Below are positions 11,306 to 23,581 of a DNA stretch of 64,000 nucleotides, in pieces. The notes below the pieces were generated by a model. The model ran no database searches and was not told where the DNA came from. It was given only the letters and a program-made list of their open reading frames with translations. The DNA comes from Halichondria panicea (taxonomy: Eukaryota > Porifera > Demospongiae > Suberitida > Halichondriidae), in assembly GCF_963675165.1 (NCBI RefSeq), contig NC_087381.1, positions 3,162,001-3,226,000 on the forward strand, given 5' to 3'. The position numbers and the translations under genes are program-made. Every line of letters starts with the position of its first letter. Position 1 is the first letter of the stretch.

Positions 11306-11469
11306 GTGAATATTAACAATGGATCAGCAAGATAACTAGTCTGGGGACCAGACCTAATCATGCAGCAGATTATGGACCAAGGACCCCCCCCCTGAGTGTG
11401 GTGATTAGGGTAGACCCATGCATGCATTGTGGTGCACCACCCACCATGCATGCTCGTGTATACACGCAG

Positions 11470-11595
11470 TATCGAGTCTGATTCCCTAGATGGCGGGCAC
11501 AAGTACACGCCCACCTCCCTCTATACTCCTGGCTTAGTACATACATGTACGACCAATGCATGAATCAAATCAACCCTCTCTGGAACACAATTGCA
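11470..11595 (+). pseudogene. Degenerate duplicate of PSMB4 exon 4
   Basis: From the preceding CACGCAG acceptor onward this repeats PSMB4 exon 4 (8742-8888) with about a dozen differences. It reads IESDSLDGGHKYTPTSLY and then a 2-bp insertion (CTCTATACTCC against CTCTACTCC) breaks the frame. No other PSMB4 exon is duplicated nearby. It is a partial segmental duplication and is not expected to be used. Confidence 0.88.
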
Positions 11596-11786
11596 GTACC
11601 AGCCTGACATATAGCAGCAACATATGCAGTTAATAGAGATGCATGTAGTGTGGGAAATTCCAAGATGATGTCAGCTGTATTGAAGTTATGTATATATATA
11701 CTCCCACACATGCATGCAGTCTTGGTGATCTATCAGTATATAGGTGTCTCACTGTTTTCCTGTTCACTAGCCATTAATTCAAGAAG

Positions 11787-14700
11787 ATGGAGTCCACTAT
11801 TCAGCTAGTTCCATTCATGCTACTGGTAGTAGCATTGTTTGCATTAATGGTGAGACCATCAACATCCAGCCAAATACCCCGAAGCAAGAGTCAGGCACCA
11901 AATCCTGGGTTCAGAACGGCCATTACTAATAAAGGACTGAGCTATGGTGAGTTTGGTTTCATAATCTATGATAATACAGTCTTCGTTGATACAGATCTAC
12001 ATGTATATAGATCACTATTTTTAGCACATGCAGAACTGGCAATTTAGTGGAAATTTTTCCTTTTACTGCAGTGCTCCAAGTTGGTCTGCCTATCCTGAAG
12101 CAAGAGCTCTCTTCTGTGCATATCCCTGATATCTCTGGCAGCACCCATGTGAACGTGGTGGGGAAGGTGGAGTACTCTTTGAAGAAGTGTGTGCATAAAT
12201 AATTATTACTCATAATTATAACACATTATTAATTTTGGGGACTGTAATAGTTTATATGGACGTAATTGAGTGCATATGCAAGCTGCAGCCGAGGATTGAA
12301 TATTTGAGGCCATAATTATAGCGCTGTGATCTAATTATCCATAGAGCTTATAAGGAAATATGTTTATCAAGCAAATATGCTTTGCATTTGATTAAAACAG
12401 CTAGGTTTCTTGCAGACTTGATCAATAACTTTTAATGCAGTATCCACCTAAATGACCTGACATTTGGTAAGTCCTCACTTGTGACGAAACGAGGCGATGG
12501 TTTGTTGCTGACCGCCTCCCAAATCAGCCTTCAGGGAAAAGCAGACTGGCACTACAAGATCAAAGTTTTGTGAGTTGTATTGTATGTATTTGTTGAGCTC
12601 GCGAGAAAATCTAAAACTGTGGAAGTCATAATAATATATAGCAGGTGGTGGACATGCACACAAGTAAAAAAACGAATCCCATAATGCAAACTGAATGGCA
12701 TTCCCCTCAATGTATATCATGTTCTGTTTTCTTATCTATGGCCTACTTTCTGTTTACGCTACTGTGGTTATCATTATGAGCTGTTGTATAGTGATAACAG
12801 TTATTCTTTCAGTCAAGTAATCAACCTTTCACTATCGAACTGCTTCACCTTATCGTAAACTATACATACAAGTCATAATTATGTCTTCAATTATATACAG
12901 ACGCAAATTGTTGTTGGCACAGGTTTCCTATCTCTGACTCTGGCAGCATGGACCTGTCTACGAGTGGGGTGTCACTAAGTGTGGGTGTGGTGATAGGATC
13001 AGACCCCAAGGGACACGCCACACTCACCACTAAAGAGTGCTCTTTCAGTATCAGCCATCTTCATGTAAAGTTCCATGGGGGAGCAAGGTAAAGGGAACAT
13101 GCATGCAGTTGTATCTAAATTCCAATTACTTTACGAAACGGATCTTTGATATCTGCTCACAGTAGAAAGTTCATGCAAGGTTGAGCGGTCTGTCGCATGA
13201 CTTAAATTAAAACCTAATGTCGACTTAATGAAAGCCAGATACCATGCAATGATGTAATATCTATACAAGCCACTGACTACATAATTATAGTAAACCTATA
13301 GCACTACTTGCATGCATTAATAAACTTCTTTTATAGCTGGCTCTACAACCTGTTTGATGGTCAAATAGCCGGAGCATGCATGCATTAATAAACTTTTTTC
13401 TCTCTTTTATAGCTGGCTCTACAACCTGTTTGATGGTCAAATAGCCGGAGCCATTAAGAAAGGCCTCAATGGACAGGTAACACTTATTTCCTGCATGATA
13501 TACATAATTATATTAATTGACTGTGATTTATGTAATTATGTTGTACAAACATTTTAGATTTGTGATGTTGCCAGCAAAGCTATCAATGATCAGGGAAACA
13601 AGGCACTTGAGTCACTACCAGGTGATTATCCTCACTGTGTGTGTTTTTGAAAGGGGGGGTGGGTCGTATATTTGATTTTAGCCACACCTAACTGAGTATA
13701 TCGAGTGACAATGAAGTATTGCTTGTGTAATATTCAATGACACCTATATGCATGCAGACGTGCTGCTGCTCATTGTATTGATTTTTGTCATTGGTTCTGT
13801 GCAGTAATTGTGCCTGTGGATAGTGTGGCTGCTATAGACTACGCTCTTGTTAGGCCTCCTAACTTCACCGACTGGTATATTGAAACTGACCACAAGGTAT
13901 GTATATATATGCACCTATAAAACAGTGCATCGCTATAAAATTATATGCTGTGAGTCTTCATGTCTGTGTTTTGCTGTCAGAAACCTGCGTAAGTGCATGG
14001 GTACTTTCCTTTGCTTTCCTATGACAGTTCATGCAAGTTTGTAAAAAAGACTGACAGGTACATATTTTTATAGCGATGCACAACAAAGATCATGCAGCTA
14101 TTAGTCTAATCAGAGCTGTTTCTATTTATAATCGACTGCATATATACTTTATAGGGCGAGTTCTTCCCAGTGTCTGACACAAAGAAGGAGTCTCCATTCA
14201 CCCCGCCTCTTCTCCCGCCCCTTTCGTCCCTCGTCAACTCCACCTCCTGCAAGATGATGTACCTATGGCTCACTGACTATGTTGCCAATACAGCTGCTCT
14301 GGTCTACCAGCGAGCCGGCAAGCTCCATTACATGATCACCCCTGATATGGTGAGGAGAGTTAATTTGCATGGGAATGATGAAGTATCTAGCTAATCAAAG
14401 TCAGGGCTGCAGTTAGCCTCGGTCCCAGGCCGATTTTTTTTAATAGAACGAAGTTGAAAAATACGGCCTGGTATTGATTGTATCTGGGCGTGGCAGGAAC
14501 CGGAAACTAAAGCAGAGATTCTTCACATTTTGTTTCCTGCTTTTTTTCTAAAGGTGTACGTAAGGCATTTTACTCCCGTAAAAGTTACAGTATAATGTAG
14601 CTCCGTGTCATGTTCTCAATTTATAGCTAGCTAGCTAGCTATGGCATGCAACGCGTTGTCTTGTTTGAAGTAAGATGGCCTCACTCTCATGACAGAACAG

Positions 14701-16830
14701 GCCCAGGCTCTCAAGCTCCTGTTTGAGGGAAGGGACGTGTTTATCTGGTTCCCAACGGGGTATGGCAAGTCTCTCTGCTATATCAGTTGCTACCCTTTTT
14801 AATGGACTACAAGCTAGGTAGGACCAAGGCTCCTCCTGTTGACAAAAGTGTTGTTCTTGTTAATTGTCTCTCCCCTTGTATCTATCATCATGAGATTCAT
14901 GATTGACCAGGTCAGGAGTCTAAACAATAGAGGTGTTTCTGCTGCCATCCTCAGTAGCAATAAAGGAATCGACAAAGATTTGGTTGCCACTGCCAAAGAA
15001 GTGTCTTCTGGGAAGTATTTCCTGCTGTATACTGCCCCAGAGGCTGTTGTTGAAGACCACTATTAGAGGATTCATTTTTTGTTGCACCACAGAGTCAATT
15101 TGTTTTATGTATTAAAAAACCACGCCCAGATCACGCCCAAATACAATCAATACCAGGCCTAGTAGGCGACCTAGGGTTCAATTGGAGACGGATCGGCCTG
15201 GGGTCGAGGCTAGGCTGCAGTAAGAGGGGGTAAGTAGTCAGTAACGATTTGATTACGATACGATTCAGAATGCACTTAACGAGGAAAGGGGGGGGGCGAG
15301 GATCTGGAAGATTCATTACTAGGCATTAAATGCACCAGAATCAATCTAAGGCTCTCAAATGTCCATTTTTTTCGGGGAAACATGCCCCCGGACCCCCCCT
15401 AATTTGGTGTGCACTGAAACATAATTATGTTGTCGAGGGCTTTGCTCCTCCGACATTGTTCATTTTCCCAATTTGCCCCCCTGACGCAAAATCCTGGATG
15501 CAGCCCTGAACGCAATATTGACTCACTCCTTCCCATATAGATTCCGTCAAATTCATTTGTGAAACTGGACACTCAAGCTATTGCCACTTTTCTTGGAGCT
15601 CCAGGGGTAACGACAATTAGATACTTACATCACACACAATACTATATTGATCACTGTGCGCACTTTCAAGTATTTACCAGCTTGCAATGTTGATATTATT
15701 TTGCACTAAAACTATATTAATTCCATGTCCTTATATTAATTATTTACACCTTTATGACCTTCCTTCCCAACCTACCTCCTCCTATAGCTAAAGCAGAAGT
15801 ACCCTAACATGAGCATGCAAATCTTACTGAACACCACCATGCATCCGTTCATCAATATCAGTCGATCTGGGGCCAACTTCTCAGTGCCATCTGAAGCTGT
15901 GTTCTATGTGAAAACCAAGAACAGAACTGTCCCAGCATTCACGATAAGCATTGTAAGGATAATAATTATTGTTTGCTGTGTGCATGCTGTACTGTCATAA
16001 TACATAATTACAAATGTGTCTCAATCAATTTTAGTCAAGTACCTGCATGTATAGCTAAGCTCTTCTGACTACTTTTAGTTGCCCTGAAATCTGTCGTATC
16101 AGTTTGCTAATTGATACGCATACTATTTACATATTATATTATTTTATGTACTGCAACAACTGAGTGTGCATTTTCATGGACCACTTAACACTGACCCCAT
16201 GAATACACTCAGATTGCCATCCTGGATGCTAAAGCCAAGTTGGTGCAAGCTGGTGGGAAAGAAGTGATTGTAGCCAATGCAACATATGTCAGGTATATTC
16301 TCAAAATGTATTTTGCACTGCATGCTCTTTAAAAATAGTTGATTTGCTACAGCGCATCCTTCGCTGTAGCCACTTCCGACATCGGGAAGATTGATGTGAG
16401 TTGCTTTGACTTAAGCTATAAGATATGACGGAGCTGAGAAACTAGTGTCTTATGTCAGTTTTAATATATACAATGTCATGTACATGCAGCTTGCAAATTT
16501 TCAAGGCCTTTTCAACAATCTGGCTAATTCTCTTGTCATCAAGCAAATAAACAGTACGTATTCTGAATCAGTGATTTAGGAACTCATCAACATAATTATA
16601 ATTATTCTGCTTGCAATTTACATCTAATGGCTTAATTGATCTCTAGAATTTCTAAACAAGGGTCTTGCACTACCAACTGTCGATGGAATATCGTTTATGG
16701 ATGCTAACATTTCATTTGGAAAGGTAAGATAGATATATAATTATAGCTCACAATTCTTGTGTTTATCTTCATTGTTCTTGGTTTTCAGGGCTATGTGATG
16801 GTGGCTACAGACATTATTTACAAGCCTTAA
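11787..16830 (+). CDS. BPI/LBP/PLTP-family secreted lipid-binding protein, 15 exons
   Basis: Exons: 11787-11946, 12072-12186, 12441-12569, 12923-13087, 13413-13476, 13558-13621, 13805-13896, 14155-14349, 15541-15606, 15788-15952, 16213-16292, 16353-16395, 16490-16553, 16647-16723, 16789-16830. Total 1521 nt, or 506 residues; human BPI and LBP are about 480-490. An N-terminal signal anchor (LVPFMLLVVALFALMV) is followed by NPGFRTAITNKGLSYG, matching the start of the BPI N-terminal barrel. The two cysteines expected to form the barrel disulphide are present (KECSFSISH and QICDVASKA). The proline-rich linker and the start of the C-terminal barrel (MMYLWLTDYVANTAALVYQ) are diagnostic, and the C terminus GYVMVATDIIYKP matches the family end. 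Members bind LPS or lipids in extracellular fluid; ligand and antibacterial activity here are inferred. Intron 4 holds a partial copy of exon 5 with its own acceptor, and intron 8 holds a transposon with a RecQ fragment. Confidence 0.93.
13309..13476 (+). repeat. Tandem duplication of an intron-exon boundary (76-bp period)
   Basis: The segment GCATGCATTAATAAACTT...TTTTATAG followed by the first 38-39 bases of BPI-like exon 5 occurs twice, at about 13309-13375 and 13380-13451. The first copy has a usable TATAG acceptor at 13336 but is cut off after GCCGGAGC and runs into the next copy's intron sequence, so only the second acceptor (exon start 13413) gives a continuous frame. Copies are almost identical, hence recent. 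Confidence 0.9.
14414..15212. mobile_element. 0.8-kb TAGCCTCG-ended element carrying a RecQ fragment
   Basis: Left end TAGCCTCGGTCCCAGGCCGA and right end TCGGCCTGGGGTCGAGGCTA are inverted repeats. A second inner inverted pair follows (TACGGCCTGGTATTGATTGTA against AATACAATCAATACCAGGCC). GGCTGCAGT flanks both ends (14405-14413 and 15213-15221), a perfect 9-bp target duplication. The 79-bp MITE at 42677-42755 is almost exactly its two ends joined. The interior holds a degenerate RecQ-helicase piece. It lies in intron 8 of the BPI-like gene. Confidence 0.93.
14690..15066 (+). pseudogene. RecQ-family DNA helicase fragment inside transposon
   Basis: In one frame 14694-14780 reads TEQAQALKLLFEGRDVF followed by WFPTGYGKSLCY, a RecQ-type motif 0/I with Walker A GYGKS. 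A two-base insertion after CTCTGCTAT then shifts the frame. The later frame at 14839-15066 contains IVSPLVSI, MIDQVRSLNNRGVSAAIL and a TAPEA motif, matching helicase motifs Ia to II. Only the N-terminal part of the helicase core is present, with at least two frame disruptions and no downstream motifs. It is cargo or a relic of the element at 14414-15212, not a host gene exon. RecQ helicases unwind DNA in repair and replication. Confidence 0.8.
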
Positions 16831-18366
16831 TTCGATCCCTCTGTCAGCTGGCAAATGTATACTTCGAACAATTTTAGACATTGCATAAATTCGTTTCAGT
16901 CAGTTTTTCTCATGCTGCAATTTTAATTGTACTGTATGTATTGTATAGTTATGTAGAAGTCTCACATTATAGTCATTAGGGCAAACAATAATTGGTTGTA
17001 CGTCGATTTACGTCACTCCTGAAATCCTTGTATCATACTGCATGTGACTCAGGCACTCAATTATAGACCTATAATTATGTTTGAGATTATAATTATGATT
17101 ATTTGTTGCCCAATGAATGGGCAGATCAAGCAATCCAGTGCTCAGTATATGGCATGATGCATCACTGCCATAGCAACCATAATTATACCTAGATCTATTA
17201 CATCTGGCTAGGGATTGGTAGATTATGCTGGTATAATTTTGAGCATAATAGGCACATTTTTTGGTGAGAATTAATTATCTACACCTTTAATAATAGCAGA
17301 ATATCTGCACCTCAATTGAGGCAGTATACAGGTCAGTACAGTACGGATCACATTTATAGGCCTGATGGAAGTATACTGGTAGTTATAATTAATGATCTCC
17401 TGGCATTCTACCGGTATTGAGGGAAGAGATTTTGTTCAGTAGAAGTTAAAGGACATGGTCGGTGCGAAACTGGTGCCTGCAGTCGTGTGTGTGTGGTAAT
17501 TAGTATGGGCACCAACAAAAGAACTATAACTCGGCCTGGGATCGAGCTAAAAACATACATGCACGTTGGAGTATAAATATTTTAGTGTGTGTCTGTTGTT
17601 GGACCACAGACCAGAGAATCCTCCAATTTGCTTCAATCTAATAGTATGGTTAGACTGACATGGCATATAGACAGCCAAAAGAAGTTACCTCTGGCCAACA
17701 GATTCAATTTCCAGGTATCTAGATCTACCTAGAAACCACACAATGGCACGCATGCGCACTTAGACTAGTTGTAGTATTATTTTTATGATGACATGATGAC
17801 AAGCGATGTGACAGCAAGTCTGGTCTGGCATCGGCATCCAACCTCTAGAAAAGCTGGCTTAAATACAACAAGCTGCTAGAGTGAATTAAAAAAAGGTGTT
17901 CAAGAAGAGGCAAATTAATAGGTAAGAAGCTCTTTTGGGTCTCTGTTAATAGTACATAGATCTAGTACAGGAAAAAGGCAATGAAAGGGGTACGTGTGGG
18001 CACGGTGCACTTCAACTAGTTATAGCTTAACCTGTCCTCCAATCTTGCTCAATAACGGTTAGTTTAATTCTACTGTACGATACAAGTTCTATACGAAAGA
18101 AGCATGAGTTGACTCAGTTAGTCAATGACCGCTAAATAAAACCGCTAAATAAATATTAATTTTGGTTAACTTGAAGCATCCACATTCATTAATTTAGACT
18201 GAGATATACATACCAATATAAGGCAAAATCCAGAGGTTGCTTCGTTTAGAGGTTAAACAATTATCTTGAAGTCTGCATGGTGTCGCATATTTAACTACAA
18301 GCCTATTATATAGAAGAGGGAGTAAAAACTAAGCTCGAGGGTTTCGCATGTGTAGGGAGGTTTTAC
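16831..18366. other. Intergenic, no gene seen
   Basis: Downstream of the BPI-like gene. AT-rich, with many ATAATTATA runs and a solitary half of the TAGCCTCG palindromic family at about 17530-17548. No conserved coding sequence. Confidence 0.5.
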
Positions 18367-19104
18367 TAGCCTCCTTCGCAGCCTCTCCTTTTTCTGTTCT
18401 TTGTCACAGAAGAAAAAATTGGAGGAACAAAAAAAGAAAGAAGGAAGCAACTAAGAAAAAGGAGAGCCTGCCTTGCTAAGTCGCGTGATCCCCTACTGAC
18501 GTCGACAAATTTTAACGAGCGTGGGCGAGAGAAAACCTCAATAACTGTCCTCCCACACAGTACTTGGAGCGCATTTACCAGGAACATAATCTGTTATGAA
18601 CAGTACAGTACAGTGCAGTAGAGTCAGCCTTCGTGAGACCTTTAGTCAGTAGAGGAAGTATGAAAGACTAGAGTAGAGTAGACTATACTGCTGTAATAAT
18701 TATATCTACTAATCAAGTGGGTCTGTTCTGAACTCGGGAAAAAAAACTGAGCTAAATTTAGATATTTAGTCTCTTCAGTCTTTACTAGGTAAGCTCTTGT
18801 CTACGATGTCTCCACGCTTGATTCTGGCTTACTATCTACGATGCTAACAGCTTTTATTTAGAGTTTGCAATGCGTAGGCATGCTGTAGCTTTTTGCTCTG
18901 TCAGGCTCCGCCCAGCTAGTGATTGCCCACGTTCATTTCACTCGTCTACCACTCGTCTACCGTCACGCGACTTAGCAAGGCAGGCTCTCCTTTTTCTTAG
19001 TCTCTTCCTTCTTTTTTTCTTTGTTCCTCCAATTTGTCCCGTATTTTATCTTATTGAACTACAGTGACAAAGAACAGAAAAAGGAGAGGCTGCGAAGGAG
19101 GCTA
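18367..19104. mobile_element. 738-bp foldback element, long TIRs, 9-bp target duplication
   Basis: Starts TAGCCTCCTTCGCAGCCTCT and ends with its complement. The TIRs run about 120 bp inward to TTAGCAAGG/CCTTGCTAA, then TCGCGTGA/TCACGCGA; the right arm has about 30 bp of extra sequence. AGGTTTTAC lies just outside both ends (18358-18366 and 19105-19113), a perfect 9-bp duplication. The small open frames inside are not recognised. It is non-autonomous. Confidence 0.9.
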
Positions 19105-19435
19105 AGGTTTTACAGTATAAGCAAATTCACGCAATTATCTTCGATCAGTTTATCAACCACTACAACACATTCCTTAGTGGTTGTGGCTTTGACAAATTCT
19201 TCATGAAGCCATTGCAATGTAGTAGAATGTTTTGTGAGTGTTGAAAAATAAAATCGCAAAAACTACTTGTTCTGGTATGACTTGCCAGAACGTAATAAAA
19301 TAAGATAAAGTTTCTGCTGTTGGCTGATTTAGCTGATTTGCAAATGTTTTTCATGCGCAAAATATTCTTAGTTCCACCCCACACTGTTGGGCCACTGACA
19401 CTTAACGGTTTCTTTTATATATGTACGTACAGAGT

Positions 19436-21332
19436 ATGGATTTGACAATTAAAGATCTACAAAAAGTGTACGAGAAACTGATAACAGCAAGCCCAAAGTG
19501 GTTCAATCTGGGATTGGCACTAGGTCTAAGTGATCACGATCTCATCAACATAAAGATCAAAAATCATGAAGATAATGACCCCTGCCTGCGCGATATGTTG
19601 ACTGAACTCCTACATACCCAGCATGTAACATGGGCCCTCCTGTCAGACGGTCTCCAGGGGCGTAGCTACCATTGTTTCCTGGTTGCCCAGAAACCCCCCC
19701 AGGAGCTGCTGAGAAAATTGGGCAGGGCTCCCTATAATTGAAAAATCATGCAGCCCTGCCCATCTTTTCACACGTGGCTGCAAATCAATAATCAGAGCAG
19801 CACCGTGAAGCGTTTCACTTTGGCTTTGTCTCAGCTAGTTAGTCTCAGCTAGCTAGCTACCTCAAACAAAGAAGACCAAGACTTAAGTTCTAGATCTAGT
19901 ATCAATCCTGAATGCTCCAGTATTCTCAGACTCAGCTCTAAGCACAACTTTATTCAGGAGTTTAGAACAATCTCAGCCACATGAAACCTCTCAGGTAAAT
20001 GACATTTAATTGTTGCTCAGCTAGACTAGCAATACACAATTGGCACCTGCATGCCTAGTATGTTACGTCTATAGCTAGCTAGCTAGCTTCTCACAAACAT
20101 GTAAAAAAGTCATGAACAATAGTCAATAACAGTAGGTGTGCCCCAATCAAGAGGGTGTGGTACCGGAAGTGGGCGTGGCCACAAAAATTTCGCGGCGCTA
20201 TCGCGCCGCTGATTTTTCTGCAGAAACCCCTGTCTCAAAATTCTGGCTACGCCCCTGGTCTCAGAGCAAATACAGTAAAGTTAATTAATTTGGCTGAGAC
20301 TGTTGCAGGTATAACAAGTTTTATTTCATATTTTCTGCACTCAGCTGCTGTGTATTATGTAATGCTAGATTGTGCCAGTGAAAAGGTGGCAGTGACTTCT
20401 GTAGTAAGTGTTTGTGAGGTAGGTAGTGCAGATTATATATAATGCACTTGATTTGAATCGTGAATGTGTAGGGTGAACCAGCTGCAACGAGTCAAAGAGA
20501 TTATGAAGGTATGATTGTATGAATGGATTCTGGCAAAAACATGCACATAATAATAATCTCTCAGAAGAAGTGCGGCCCGGGATCGCAGGTGAAGCTCTGG
20601 CATCTGTTTGTGAATTACCGCAAAATGTTAGTAAGGAAAAGTTGGAGCAGAAGTCATATGATATGGAGAAAAAGTTTAACTTATTGGTGATACGATTGCG
20701 AAAGTCTTTGAAAGAACAAAAAAGAGATCCTGTAGAAATCACTGGCTGCCTTTTAGGGATTAACTGCATGAAACAAGTCTATGGTGGAGAAAATCAGTGT
20801 ATGTTTCGTAAAAAGCGAAGACAATTGGAGGAATGCTCAACCATTGATGAGATATGGCGTATACTTCGAGACTACTTTTCCTTCTTTAACTTTGACATAA
20901 TTGAACTTATTGCTAGTGAACTTGGAACTAAAGATGACCAAGGACATATGGACAAATACAAGGAGGATTTCAGAGACTACCTTAAATGCCGTGTTTTCCC
21001 ACTAAATATTCTTCACTCTATTTCTCCCAGAGATGACAGTAAAGAATTAGTGTTGAAGCTTGACTGTTCTTTCGATGATTGTGATCTTGCCCACCTTGAA
21101 GGTCTCAGACTACGTGTTGCAGAAATACTGAACCTTGAATCACATATTATCCACCTCTCTGAAATAAAGCGAGGGTGTATTCAACTTGTGTTCGTTATAC
21201 CAGAGTTTGTCTTCATTTCACCACTTACTGCTGATGACAAATGTAAATTACAGCAATTGAAAGTAACCAGATTGGATTGTGGCACTTTTCACTTTGAATT
21301 TCACGAAACAGAAACTCGAAGCCAAAGAAATG
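19436..21332 (+). CDS. Death-domain protein with conserved C-terminal region (exon interrupted by insertion)
   Basis: Pieces: 19433/19436-19654, 20263-20308, 20482-20508, 20565-21332. [39 protein letters not shown] and TWALLSDGL + [15 protein letters not shown] make a six-helix death domain, with the Trp and GLSDHDL helix typical of the fold. The large last exon contains [42 protein letters not shown] and YLKCRVFPL, then a second block [19 protein letters not shown]...CIQLVFVIP. This combination is common in sponge and cnidarian death-domain proteins; its biochemical role is not known. The frame between DGL and RAN is broken by a 603-bp element; removing it restores the codons exactly. The microexon 20482-20508 is the least certain part. 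An upstream exon may exist, since TACGTACAG precedes the first exon like an acceptor. If unspliced at 21332 the protein ends at 21367. Confidence 0.72.
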
Positions 21333-23542
21333 GTAGGTTGTACATTGTACATTCACCAGTGTTATAATTATAGACATCAAGAGTCACAGTATTTAATACT
21401 GCATATAAATGTATATCTCATATTACATTTTAATACTAGTACTAGCTACTATACTATACTCGTGTCATTTTGTCTCCGACAGCCCCCCCTGGTAAGATGG
21501 ACCTGGGTGGTGGAGGGGGAGGAAGTAAAAAAAAGAAGCAACCTCCTCGTCGCCGCGTTGGCAAGACTCCTGTCACTCCTGTCACCCCTCTCGTTACGAC
21601 CCCACTCACCACACCCACACCCACGTGAGCCACACACACACACACACACACACACACCATACACCATTCATACACAGTACACATCTATTATGGGATTGGT
21701 ACCTTAGTGCTGACTCATCATTCACACACATGTGGTATAAAAGCTCCAGGTTTGTCCCCTTGTTGTTATATTAGAGTGCCCTGAGGCAGTTGAGTCATTC
21801 TGTGTGTATAGGCAGTATCAAGGGCGTATGAAGAGAAGAGGGCATGCAACTACTATCTATCAGAAAACAAATGGGCGGGGTCTTATATCAAAGAATGCAT
21901 TGCACGTGCACCGTTTTTGTGCGTGCACGGTGAAGATATACGGAAACTTACAGAGAAAGTAGCTATTCCAGCTAAGCTAGCTAAGCTAACATACTGCAGA
22001 TGATTGTAGCTCTCTATACTAGTAGTAAATGATGCTAACAATGCTCAGTGACACTAGAAAGTGCGTAGCATAGTCATACTAGAAGCAACAAGCCAGAAAC
22101 CACAAACTTTGAGTTGTTGCCTCAAATCCTTGGTTTCTTTGACTCCTGTCTTGATGTAGCAGGTATAGCAATCATAGTGTTAAACTACTACGACTCATAG
22201 ACTAACAGGAAATGTTATACAAGAGAGATAAACGAGCTAATCGAAGAAAGTAGATAAAAAGAGCCGACTCAGCAGTTTGGATGGGTTTGGAGTTTTTACA
22301 TAGAAAACATAAGCTCACGTGAATCTTAATTAATCGTGACCAACCTCCTCTAGTGGGCGGTTGGCTAAATATAGCATATTTCCCACCTACTACACTTTTG
22401 CCATGTAGTCTAGTGGGGTTTAACTGTCATAAATTGGCACCTCAGGGCTACAAGGGAAAATATGGCTCATAAATTGGCACCTCAAGCATATGCAACTAAT
22501 AATGGTGTTTTGATGAATGAAGATGAATGAAACGTCTTGCAAGAGAAACAAAATGTCATAAACGAAACACATAGAGTCGGGTGTAGTCTGTAAGACTAGT
22601 TCATCAAAAATTCTGCTGTGTGCTTGCAGAAGGAGCTGCTTTAGAGACACTCTGGGAGACTAGCTGGCTCAGGCAGACTTGCTCACTAGCACTAGTACTG
22701 CACACACTGCACTAGGCCTGTTCAGCTTCTGTATTCAAAGAAAAAGAAGCCAGTTTAATAATAATATAGGAGTGGCTATTTTAAGCTTACCTTTGCTTGC
22801 CTACTAGCCTGGCATAGCTGAAGAGAGCTGGTCTAGACACCGTCTAGAGCTAGCTGTGTTGTTTCTTCTGGCTGGTTGCTGCGCAGTAAGTGGAGGGAGG
22901 GGCTGACTAATTGAACAGAGAGGGGGAGTGGCTCTGTACCGGTCGCTTTGAGGGAGGGGCTGGCTGCTCGTATTCTGTCCAGGCTGCGCAAGGATTTGAG
23001 TGTGGACAGCAGCCCTGGTGTGTGTGGACGAGCTCTCTTTTCCTAGTTGTCTTCTTGTTTGAATAGTGTTGCTATGTGGTAGTCATGCAGCTTGATGCAT
23101 AGCAACCAGTCAGCCAATCAGATGGGACATATATCAATTAATGCACAGTGCCTCGGGGTTTATGACAGTAAACCACACCTCCCCCTCGGGCTTACGCCCT
23201 CGTAGTCGGGAGGTTTACTGTCATAAACCCCTCTACACTGTACATTAACTAATACATATCCTGCTTACTCATCAGTTTTTTGACGCATACACAGTTTACA
23301 TTGTGAGTTGCATGCCCTCTTCTCTTCATACGCCCTTGGCAGTATAGCCTAGTCACTGTGGTAAGTATTTGTGGTGGAGGGGGACTTGCTGTAGTTGATG
23401 CTGTCACCACCACTGCTGGGACAAAGCTATCACCTGTGTTGCATGGTGGCTTCTTCAACTTGAGTTTTCGTAAGATTGTATTGTATATAACGATATAATG
23501 ATGTTAGGTTATAGCTGTGAACTTTTTAAGGAGAAAAAATTC

Positions 23543-23581
<39 letters not shown>

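Noticed and set aside
14839-15066. RecQ helicase as a functional host gene
   Set aside because: Only the N-terminal motifs remain, frames are broken, and it sits between transposon ends with a target duplication.
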